Positions 1-4,685 of a stretch of 5,408 bases of DNA are shown here, one piece after another. Positions within the stretch are counted from its first letter, which is position 1, and each line of letters begins with the position of its first letter. Where the stretch lies: contig DIPA01000050.1 in NCBI GenBank assembly GCA_002427055.1, positions 33,849-39,256 of the forward strand, written 5' to 3'. The position numbers were made by a program, and so were the translations under genes. The notes beneath the pieces are model-generated. The model searched no databases, was not told the origin of the DNA, and saw only the letters and a list, made by a program, of their open reading frames with translations. The stretch is from Firmicutes bacterium UBA5500 (lineage in GTDB: Bacteria; Bacillota; UBA994; UBA5500).

Positions 1-417
1 CGGAGCCTGCCACAAGGGCTCAGTGCCTTGATGTCTTATACAGATGATCCAGCTGACCTAGATGCCATGCTTACCAGCATGAGAAGAAACATGCGTCAGG
101 TTAAGAGCGGTCAAGTGACAGCGGCAGTGCGTGATCACAATGGCACCGTTGGCAAGATCAAGGAAGGCGACTTCATTGGGATCTTGGAGAGCGACATTGT
201 CGTTTTTGGTAATGAGCTTGAACAGGTAGTGTTTGATCTGGTAAGTTCCATGATTGATGAAGATGCCGGGCTACTAAGTATCTTCTATGGAGACGATATT
301 GCACCGGAGCAAGCTCAGGCGGTAGCTGATCGATTGGCAGTCGCCTTTCCAGATTTAGAGATAGAACTTCGCTTAGGCGGTCAGCCAATTTACCACTATA
401 TAGTTGCCGTAGAGTAG
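1..417 (+). CDS. fakA: Fatty acid kinase subunit FakA (YloV family), C-terminal part, 5' end outside window
   Basis: The reading frame is open from base 1, so the gene starts upstream; 138 residues remain, followed by TAG. FakA is the cytosolic ATP-binding subunit that phosphorylates fatty acids presented by FakB, giving acyl-phosphate for phospholipid synthesis. What remains is the family's C-terminal domain, thought to contact FakB. The DhaL-like kinase domain at the N-terminus is not in the window. Family-typical stretches in the fragment are PQGLSAL (residues 4-10), VKSGQVTAAVRD (34-45), IKEGDFIGI (53-61), and the closing GGQPIYHYIVAVE (126-138), which is where FakA/YloV proteins normally end. 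The TTG/ATG codons at 28-33 lie inside the conserved domain and are not the start. An intrinsic terminator lies 34 bases after the stop, so this is the last gene of its transcript. Assignment rests on recognised family sequence; the DAK-phosphatase-like label used in older annotations refers to the same family. Confidence 0.9.
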   Translation, partial: RSLPQGLSALMSYTDDPADLDAMLTSMRRNMRQVKSGQVTAAVRDHNGTVGKIKEGDFIGILESDIVVFGNELEQVVFDLVSSMIDEDAGLLSIFYGDDIAPEQAQAVADRLAVAFPDLEIELRLGGQPIYHYIVAVE

Positions 418-451
418 TTTAGCCTCGAGTGGCATAGCGATGGATTATAGG

Positions 452-483
452 AGGAACCTACCCAATTGGGTCGGTTCCTTTTT
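452..483 (+). terminator. Intrinsic terminator of fakA
   Basis: A 12-position stem pairs 452-463 with 468-479, has one T/C mismatch (459/472), closes on the loop AATT, and runs into a T tract at 479-483. The T tract lies on the + strand side only. On the - strand the hairpin is followed by mixed sequence, so it should act mainly on fakA transcripts and is at best weak for the converging small gene at 488-670. Confidence 0.88.
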
Positions 484-487
484 GTTA

Positions 488-670
488 TTAGCGAACCAAA
501 CGGGTGGGTAGAAGAATTACCCAACGCAGAAAATCAAACACCATACCTACAGTGATGCCTAGCAGACGAAACGGAAGTAGCAAGAGCCAGATGATGGGAT
601 ACAAGATGACAAAAAGAAGTGCTAAGGGCCAACTAAACGCAAAAAGCACCAGCCAAAGCAAGCAACCCAT
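488..670 (-). CDS. Small hydrophobic membrane protein, 60 aa, function unknown
   Basis: I do not recognise the family. The predicted protein is 60 residues and almost wholly hydrophobic. Residues 2-34 form one long uncharged run rich in Leu, Trp, Phe and Pro, long enough for one deep or two short membrane segments. Arg35 follows, then a second hydrophobic stretch (36-45), then an amphipathic tail with Asp46, Arg49, Arg57 and Arg60 that probably lies on the inner face of the membrane. A PxxLL/LLP pattern recurs (near 33 and 55). The ATG at 670 is preferred over the in-frame GTG at 679, because GAGGTGA sits 5 bases before the ATG and itself contains that GTG. It converges on fakA and stops 5 bases from the fakA terminator's T tract. 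A real gene is supported by the good ribosome site and the fit between fakA and the leftward terminator at 765-793. A complementary + frame over the same bases has no ribosome site and a Lys/Arg/Ser composition typical of a shadow. No clear promoter was found. Confidence 0.6.
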   Translation of the reverse strand: MGCLLWLVLFAFSWPLALLFVILYPIIWLLLLPFRLLGITVGMVFDFLRWVILLPTRLVR

Positions 671-675
671 CCTAA

Positions 676-682
676 TCACCTC
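676..682 (-). promoter_or_regulatory. Ribosome binding site deciding the start of the 60-aa membrane protein
   Basis: Read on the - strand this is GAGGTGA, a good match to the anti-Shine-Dalgarno sequence, with TTAGG between it and the ATG at 670. The alternative GTG start at 679 lies within this site and has no purine-rich sequence at the proper distance upstream, so the ATG is the better start. Confidence 0.65.
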
Positions 683-764
683 GTAAGTTTGTTTGTCTGT
701 TAGTACGTAGGAGATTGTGAATCGTTTCGTTCTACTAGGAAAAAGGGAGCGAGTGTAGAATTAG

Positions 765-793
765 AAAAAAAGCTGGTGGCTAGGCCACCAGTT
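765..793 (-). terminator. Strong leftward intrinsic terminator with no known gene upstream
   Basis: On the - strand the sequence reads CTGGTGGC, a 3-base loop CTA, then GCCACCAG, followed by C and seven T residues (the A run at 765-771). The 8-bp perfect stem can be extended by a G-U and an A-U pair. The + strand continues with GGGAGAGG after the hairpin and has no T tract, so the terminator works leftward only. The next genes to the right, rsmD and coaD, are on the + strand, so no protein gene on the - strand uses it. It also insulates the small membrane gene at 488-670 from anything upstream. Confidence 0.85.
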
Positions 794-864
794 GGGAGAG
801 GAGAAACCGGAGGAAGAGCTTATGGGGAAATGTTGTTGCTTCCGTGTCTAGTATGACTCCTTGT
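765..864 (-). ncRNA. Candidate small RNA of about 100 nt with C/U-rich anti-Shine-Dalgarno-like region
   Basis: This transcript is inferred from two signals on the - strand: a perfect TATAAT (876 to 871) and a strong intrinsic terminator ending at 765, with no open frame of useful length between them. The 5' end is a guess of about 7 bases past the -10. The middle (816 down to 794) is nearly free of purines and contains CCTCC and CTCCTCTCCC, which could pair with ribosome binding sites; such motifs are known in several Firmicute regulatory RNAs. The AGGAG near the 5' end (861-857) could fold onto the CTCCT stretch and mask it. The main weakness is that no good -35 box lies 16-18 bases upstream of TATAAT and no TGn extension is present. 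It matches no RNA family I can name. Confidence 0.4.
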
Positions 865-870
865 GCGGGT

Positions 871-876
871 ATTATA
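871..876 (-). promoter_or_regulatory. Perfect leftward -10 box (TATAAT), possible small RNA promoter
   Basis: Read on the - strand, positions 876 to 871 give TATAAT. It lies in an 11-base palindrome, GGTAT-T-ATACC (868-878), so a similar but weaker TATTAT appears on the + strand. The hexamer 17 bases upstream is GCCAAA, a poor -35, so activity would need an activator or would be low. It is the only candidate for driving RNA into the terminator at 765-793. Confidence 0.35.
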
Positions 877-894
877 CCTAAATAAGCAAAACTT

Positions 895-923
895 TTGGCT
901 AAAACCTGGCGGGAGTGTACAAT
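895..923 (+). promoter_or_regulatory. Probable sigma-A promoter of rsmD-coaD
   Basis: TTGGCT (895-900) and TACAAT (918-923) are separated by 17 bases, a good housekeeping promoter layout (4/6 and 5/6 matches). Transcription would start near 929-931, leaving only about a 10-base leader before the ATG at 941 and placing the ribosome site at the very 5' end of the mRNA. A small palindrome, CAAAA-C-TTTTG (887-897), overlaps the -35 and could be an operator, though this may be chance. Confidence 0.55.
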
Positions 924-928
924 GAGTG

Positions 929-934
929 AAGGTG
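929..934 (+). promoter_or_regulatory. Ribosome binding site deciding the rsmD start
   Basis: AAGGTG lies 6 bases before the ATG at 941. It falls inside any reading frame begun at the in-frame GTG at 926, and the ATG at 935 is too close to use it. Family members also begin with MRVIAG, matching the ATG at 941. Confidence 0.75.
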
Positions 935-940
935 ATGTAC

Positions 941-1492
941 ATGAGAGTCATTGCTGGCAAGGCAAAAGGACGAAAACTGAGAGCACCAGCAGGCAGCATA
1001 GTGCGCCCAACCAGCGATAAAGTTAAGGGAGCTGTTTTTAATGTTCTAGCACAGCTATGCCCGCTAGACATTTCCTTTCTAGATCTTTTCGCTGGTAGTG
1101 GCGCAATGGGAATTGAGGCTTGGAGTCGAGGGGCTACTCGGGTTGCATTTGTGGAAAAAGATCGTAGGGCGTATCAGACTTTGAGGGCAAATTTGCAGAC
1201 AGTAGGGTATGTTGATGCGCTAATTTTCTTTAGCGAGTGGCAGAGTGCGCTGCGGAATTTACATGGGGAGTTGTTTGATGTTGTCTATGCCGATCCGCCT
1301 TTCGCTGCTGGTTTGTATCCAATTATTCTGGAGTCGATTGTTGAATATGGTGTTCTTAAGTCTTCGGGGATTCTTTGTATTGAGCACCCAAGTCGATTGC
1401 AGTTGTCGTATGAGAATGATTGGAGTTTGCTGAAACCTAAGCGTTATGGGGACACGGCAGTTACTTTTCTCACCCCTGGTAAAAGCAATTGA
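941..1492 (+). CDS. rsmD: 16S rRNA (guanine966-N2)-methyltransferase RsmD
   Basis: RsmD uses S-adenosylmethionine to methylate N2 of G966 in 16S rRNA of the assembled small subunit, in the cytosol. The product has 183 residues, the usual family length. Visible signatures in order: the N-terminal MRVIAGKAKGRKL, the RPTSDKVKGAVFN block (22-34), the SAM-binding glycine loop DLFAGSGAMGIEAWSRGA (48-65), acidic Glu72 at the end of the next strand (expected to bind the ribose), and the catalytic DPPF (118-121) of N2-guanine methyltransferases. The start at 941 is chosen for its ribosome site and family N-terminus; the frame extends upstream to a GTG at 926, which would add MKVMY. Its own promoter (895-923) lies just ahead, and coaD follows after 18 bases, a pairing common in Firmicutes (ylbH-coaD in Bacillus). 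All key residues are present, so it should be active. Confidence 0.95.
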   Translation: MRVIAGKAKGRKLRAPAGSIVRPTSDKVKGAVFNVLAQLCPLDISFLDLFAGSGAMGIEAWSRGATRVAFVEKDRRAYQTLRANLQTVGYVDALIFFSEWQSALRNLHGELFDVVYADPPFAAGLYPIILESIVEYGVLKSSGILCIEHPSRLQLSYENDWSLLKPKRYGDTAVTFLTPGKSN

Positions 1493-1497
1493 ATCTT

Positions 1498-1503
1498 GGG
1501 AGG
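1498..1503 (+). promoter_or_regulatory. Ribosome binding site deciding the coaD start
   Basis: GGGAGG sits 7 bases before the ATG at 1511. The upstream in-frame TTG at 1496 overlaps this site and would add five residues (MGGSI) not found at the N-terminus of the family, so the ATG is chosen. Confidence 0.8.
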
Positions 1504-1510
1504 CAGTATT

Positions 1511-2002
1511 ATGGCGAAGGCAGTTTATCCTGGTAGTTTTGATCCAGTCACTTATGGTCATTTAGATGTGATTGAGCGGGCAGCCGCCGTATTTGCGGAA
1601 GTAAATGTCGCAGTTGTTGTGAACCCAAATAAGAACCCGCTCTTTTCCCTATCAGAGCGGGTAGAAATGTTAGAGGCTTGCACCAAACATTTGCCGAACG
1701 TGACTATCACGCAATTTGAAGGTCTCCTAGTAAAGTATGTGCAAGATAAAGGCGCTCAGGTGATCATCAAGGGGCTACGCGCTATCTCCGATTTCGAGTA
1801 TGAATTTCAGATGGCTCTTATGAACCGGAAACAGAACCCGAACATAGAGACTCTGTTTATGATGACGAGTAGCCAGTATTCCTATCTTAGTTCGAGTATG
1901 GCAAAAGAGGTTTTGCGCCTTGGAGGTTGTGTAAAAGATTTAGTCCCTCCCTTGGTAGAAGAGCGTATGCGCCTTGCCCTCAAGATCGGCGTCGCCAAAT
2001 AG
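1511..2002 (+). CDS. coaD: Phosphopantetheine adenylyltransferase CoaD
   Basis: CoaD transfers AMP from ATP to 4'-phosphopantetheine, giving dephospho-CoA and pyrophosphate, the fourth step of coenzyme A synthesis from pantothenate; it is a cytosolic homohexamer in characterised bacteria. The 163-residue product is of normal length. The nucleotidyltransferase signature is complete: [12 protein letters not shown] (6-17, with the TxGH motif at 14-17), Lys41 in the NPNKNPLF segment, [19 protein letters not shown] (88-106) and the SSSMAKE motif (127-133) that binds ATP phosphates. It follows rsmD by 18 bases and is almost certainly on the same mRNA. Its last 23 bases overlap the end of ylbJ on the other strand, and no terminator is visible after its stop, so read-through into antisense of ylbJ is likely. 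No residue appears missing. Confidence 0.97.
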   Translation: MAKAVYPGSFDPVTYGHLDVIERAAAVFAEVNVAVVVNPNKNPLFSLSERVEMLEACTKHLPNVTITQFEGLLVKYVQDKGAQVIIKGLRAISDFEYEFQMALMNRKQNPNIETLFMMTSSQYSYLSSSMAKEVLRLGGCVKDLVPPLVEERMRLALKIGVAK

Positions 2003-3278
2003 CCAGGCGTAAGCCGGAAAGAGTATGGTAGAGCAGCGAAAGGACCAGAATTACAGCAAATAGCAGGCCAGCTCTCAGGCTGACATAGGTTATTCGATGC
2101 CACCAGAATCCAAGGCTGGCACTCTGCTGGCTCTGTAGGAACACTGGCTGTATGACATGCTCAGTAACTAGCGATAATTTGTCCCACAAGAGCCAGGTCA
2201 CACCGCCTGCAAGCACAGCCTGTAGAATGCGGGCTAGCAGGTAGGGACCTAGGCGGATGTCTGTGTCGTTAATAATGGCAGCTACCTGTGCATGTACGGA
2301 AAAGCCACTCCAAGCAATGATGGCACTAGTCAAGATCACTTGCTCCATAAGAGGTGCAACTGATTGACTAGCTACATTACAGCCAATGGTGATCTCAAAT
2401 ATGCCACTGACTGCTGCATTCCCTAGCTGAGGTGAAAGGCCGAAGAGGGCAAGTAGACCGTTAATAGTGCTTCCTACTAGAGCTACTAAGCCTGAGACTG
2501 TGGCCATACGCATAATGACGGAAAAGAGAATGATGAAGCCCCCGATCATCAAGAGAGAATTGACAGAGTTTTTGACTGCATCTCCTAGCAGTTGGCCTAG
2601 TGGCCTAGCGTCTCTCTTGCGGGCGCGGTATAACTCTTTCAACGCACGGACCAGCATATTTCCCTGGTGCCCCCCGATTTGTTCACTAGCGGGTTCGTGG
2701 CGTCTGTAAAAGCGTAGGCAAAGGCCGACCAGCAAGCTGGAGACATAGTGCGCAATAGCAATGATTGCGCCCAGTTTGGCATTGCTGAACATGCCTATAG
2801 CTACAGCGCCAACCATAAAGAGAGGATCGGCTGTATTGCAGAACGATAGCAGACGTTCGGCTTCTACCCGGTTGCAGAGTTCCTTCTGGCGTAGCTGTCT
2901 GGTCAGGATTGCACCAATAGGGTAGCCTGATGCAAGCCCCATAGCCATAACAAATGATCCTGCTCCCGGTACATTGAATAGAGGGCGCATGAGTGGTTCT
3001 AAGATGACACCCATAAAGTTAACTACGCCTAGGCCCATTAGCAGTTCTGAACCAATGAAAAAAGGTAACAGCGCAGGGAAAACTATTTCCCACCATACTT
3101 TTAGACCATCTATGGCGGAGGCAAAGGCGGCATCTGGAGCCCCTATCATGCTAATGGCCAGGGCAACGCCGGCCGTTGCTAGAAAAAAAGTAGCAAAGTA
3201 GCGGCGGAATAGTTGACAACGGGATATTACAATCCACCCAACAGAGCAGCCGAGTATTATCGCTATCGTCCATTGCAT
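1980..3278 (-). CDS. ylbJ: Sporulation integral membrane protein YlbJ (nucleoside-recognition/Gate domain)
   Basis: YlbJ is a polytopic membrane protein needed for proper spore formation in Bacillus subtilis, where it belongs to the mother-cell sigma-E regulon; its transport substrate, if any, is not established. The product has 432 residues, near the usual 400-odd. Two Gate-type halves are visible. The first has [18 protein letters not shown] (58-75), VPGAGSFV and [11 protein letters not shown] (103-123), and [14 protein letters not shown] (141-154). The second has [13 protein letters not shown] (237-249), GIFEITIGC (292-300), [17 protein letters not shown] (319-335) and [13 protein letters not shown] (346-358). 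A charged linker at about 189-233 separates them and is probably cytosolic. A leading hydrophobic segment covers residues 3-19. The ATG at 3278 is preceded by AGGGAGGT at 3293-3286 with 7 bases between. It lies 76 bases after tmcAL on the same strand with no terminator between, so co-transcription is possible besides its own promoter. It marks the host as a probable spore former. Confidence 0.92.
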   Translation of the reverse strand: MQWTIAIILGCSVGWIVISRCQLFRRYFATFFLATAGVALAISMIGAPDAAFASAIDGLKVWWEIVFPALLPFFIGSELLMGLGVVNFMGVILEPLMRPLFNVPGAGSFVMAMGLASGYPIGAILTRQLRQKELCNRVEAERLLSFCNTADPLFMVGAVAIGMFSNAKLGAIIAIAHYVSSLLVGLCLRFYRRHEPASEQIGGHQGNMLVRALKELYRARKRDARPLGQLLGDAVKNSVNSLLMIGGFIILFSVIMRMATVSGLVALVGSTINGLLALFGLSPQLGNAAVSGIFEITIGCNVASQSVAPLMEQVILTSAIIAWSGFSVHAQVAAIINDTDIRLGPYLLARILQAVLAGGVTWLLWDKLSLVTEHVIQPVFLQSQQSASLGFWWHRITYVSLRAGLLFAVILVLSLLYHTLSGLRLAIWRRRS

Positions 3279-3301
3279 CTGGCAAACCTCCCTGTGTATG
3301 C

Positions 3302-3310
3302 TTTATAGCA
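3302..3310 (-). promoter_or_regulatory. Possible extended -10 promoter of ylbJ
   Basis: On the - strand positions 3310 to 3302 read TGCTATAAA, an extended -10 element without a convincing -35. Transcription would begin near 3295, about 17 bases before the ylbJ ATG. Just downstream, positions 3300 to 3293 read CATACACA, close to the sigma-E -10 consensus of Bacillus, but no sigma-E -35 is found 14-15 bases upstream and that start would fall on the ribosome site. The element is plausible but weakly supported. Confidence 0.35.
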
Positions 3311-3354
3311 CACTTCACTTATTTATATGAGGGCCAGATGGAACTATGACAAGC

Positions 3355-4557
3355 CTAGCGGGTTACTAGTCGGTGGGTAAAGTCAAGACCGCTTTGGCTG
3401 CCTCGTTGCCAAGCTAGAGTATAAATATCGGTAGCTTTAATGTCTTGCTGTAGGCACTCGACTAGGCGAGTATCTGTTGGTGCGACATCGGCAGCTGAGT
3501 AGATAACGGGCAGCTGACTTGTTTTGAGCAGTTTGCGTATGGTCAGTGATGCCGTATTAAGAGCTAGCACCCGTAAATATGGAGGGGGCTGGGTAGTATC
3601 TACCTTCTCAATTTGGGTAGGGGTAAGGCCTAACAGCACGTAAGTACATAAGCGCTGTAGGCGAGTGAGCGGAAAACGGCGTGTTTTAACGCTCCGGAGC
3701 AGTTTTTCCCAATCGTTTGTTTGGCGAGCAGCCAGCCAAAGTCGTTTTCCTAATCCCTCACCTGCCTCCGGCCATTGATGCTCGGCAATTTGAGTCTGGC
3801 TACGCAGATGATAGAAGAGATAAGGGGCTAATTGTTGCCAGTTAACAGGCCCTTGTCCGGCATCAATGCGTTGCTGCAAGATACTTGCGGCCGCCTTCGG
3901 CATTCCCTGAGCCGTGTGACCAGACAATACCTGTTGTCTAATAGCTGTTGCAGAAAGCATGGTCTCAGTAGGTAATAGACTGTGGTAGGAACCGATGCGC
4001 CTAATCGTATGAGCCTTAATAGGCAAGCCGAATTTCTTGATAGCAATGAGATACTCTATAGCTAGGGTATTGTTGGGTTGTTTACATAATGCTGGATCGG
4101 TTTGTGGACAAGCAGCCTGCAAGGCTAAGCCTTGGGCAGTTGCAAAGGAATGACCAAGTTTCAGTGCCTTATGAAGCGTTTGGCGATAGAGGAATGGTTC
4201 CTCTAGCAAAATATCGGACACTGCTTCTAGAGTGTCAATTTGACCTAGTTCGCTACCGAAGCAGATATCTGTTGCCCCTGCGAGTGTCAGGAGGTGTAAG
4301 GCGCCTGTGGCGAAACCGGGGGCGCTTTGAGTGGCCCACATGACAGGCAATTCTAGTACCAAATCAATGCCAGCCGTTACTGCCATTTCAGCACGAGCCC
4401 ATTTATCGACGAGGGCAGGCTCACCTCTTTGGGTAAAATTGCCGCTCATAACGGCTATGGTAGCACTGGGTTTAACTAGCTCTTTGGCTCTCTCGAGTTG
4501 GTAGAGATGGCCATAGTGGAAAGGATTATATTCAACTACTAGGCCCAAGATCTTCAT
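3355..4557 (-). CDS. tmcAL: tRNA(Met) cytidine acetate ligase TmcAL (YlbM)
   Basis: TmcAL makes N4-acetylcytidine at the wobble base C34 of elongator tRNA-Met. It activates free acetate with ATP to acetyl-AMP, then transfers the acetyl group, unlike the acetyl-CoA enzyme TmcA of enterobacteria. The 400-residue product is near the Bacillus length. Visible signatures: GLVVEYNPFHYGH (5-17, with the nucleotidyltransferase HxGH at 14-17), MSGNFTQRGEPA (37-48), KWARAEMA (52-59), ELPVMWATQSA (69-79), FGSE (99-102), PNNTLAIEYL (160-169), IRRIGSYH (184-191) and SATAIR (201-206), all expected for the catalytic and tRNA-binding parts. The ATG at 4557 has GAGGGGG (4572-4566) 8 bases before it and gives the family N-terminus at once. 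It is divergent from ackA across 128 bases with overlapping promoters, and ylbJ follows downstream. Older annotations call it a nucleotidyltransferase of unknown function. Confidence 0.95.
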   Translation of the reverse strand: MKILGLVVEYNPFHYGHLYQLERAKELVKPSATIAVMSGNFTQRGEPALVDKWARAEMAVTAGIDLVLELPVMWATQSAPGFATGALHLLTLAGATDICFGSELGQIDTLEAVSDILLEEPFLYRQTLHKALKLGHSFATAQGLALQAACPQTDPALCKQPNNTLAIEYLIAIKKFGLPIKAHTIRRIGSYHSLLPTETMLSATAIRQQVLSGHTAQGMPKAAASILQQRIDAGQGPVNWQQLAPYLFYHLRSQTQIAEHQWPEAGEGLGKRLWLAARQTNDWEKLLRSVKTRRFPLTRLQRLCTYVLLGLTPTQIEKVDTTQPPPYLRVLALNTASLTIRKLLKTSQLPVIYSAADVAPTDTRLVECLQQDIKATDIYTLAWQRGSQSGLDFTHRLVTR

Positions 4558-4608
4558 TTCCTATTCCCCCTCAAGTGATCGCTTGGTCTAGATAGTGCTC
4601 CAAAACTG

Positions 4609-4625
4609 CAGGATAGCTTGTCCTG
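4609..4625. repeat. Imperfect inverted repeat over the ackA -35, possible operator
   Basis: CAGGA (4609-4613) and TCCTG (4621-4625) form an inverted repeat with a 7-base centre. An A/T match (4615/4619) lies further in and one mismatch between. The right arm overlaps the proposed ackA -35 (4618-4623), so a bound repressor would block ackA; in tmcAL mRNA the same bases would form a short leader hairpin. No known regulator's site is recognised, and repeats of this size arise by chance. Confidence 0.25.
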
Positions 4626-4647
4626 TTTCAGAGATAGGATATATAAT
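4618..4647 (+). promoter_or_regulatory. ackA: Probable sigma-A promoter of ackA
   Basis: TTGTCC (4618-4623) is a 4/6 -35 and TATAAT (4642-4647) a perfect -10, separated by 18 bases. Transcription would begin near 4654, leaving a leader of about 30 bases that contains the ribosome site AAGGAGG (4671-4677). Confidence 0.65.
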
Positions 4648-4664
4648 ACAGGGTAGTTTGCCAA
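4636..4664 (-). promoter_or_regulatory. tmcAL: Probable sigma-A promoter of tmcAL, overlapping that of ackA
   Basis: On the - strand TTGGCA (4664-4659, 5/6) is followed after 17 bases by TATCCT (4641-4636, 4/6). Transcription would begin near 4629, giving a leader of about 70 bases. Its -10 abuts the ackA -10 (4642-4647), and its spacer contains that box, so one RNA polymerase should exclude the other. Confidence 0.5.
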
Positions 4665-4685
4665 GTCACGAAGGAGGTTATTTAG

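Noticed and set aside
504..686. Rightward 60-residue frame opposite the small membrane gene
   Set aside because: No ribosome site before its start, and a Lys/Ser/Arg-rich composition as expected from the complement of a hydrophobic coding frame.
887..900. Palindrome CAAAA-C-TTTTG and the adjacent rsmD -35 as a regulator site
   Set aside because: Short A/T-rich palindromes are common by chance and this matches no operator I can name; mentioned only in the promoter entry.
820..1071. Leftward 83-residue frame overlapping the start of rsmD
   Set aside because: It is antisense to the conserved rsmD N-terminus, has no ribosome site, and its sequence is not protein-like; a shadow.
1259..1561. Leftward 100-residue frame across the rsmD-coaD junction
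   Set aside because: It lies opposite conserved parts of both rsmD (DPPF region) and coaD (GSFDP region) and has no ribosome site or recognisable domain.
3279..3354. Terminator between tmcAL and ylbJ
   Set aside because: No stable hairpin followed by a T tract is present on the - strand in this gap, so the two genes may be co-transcribed.
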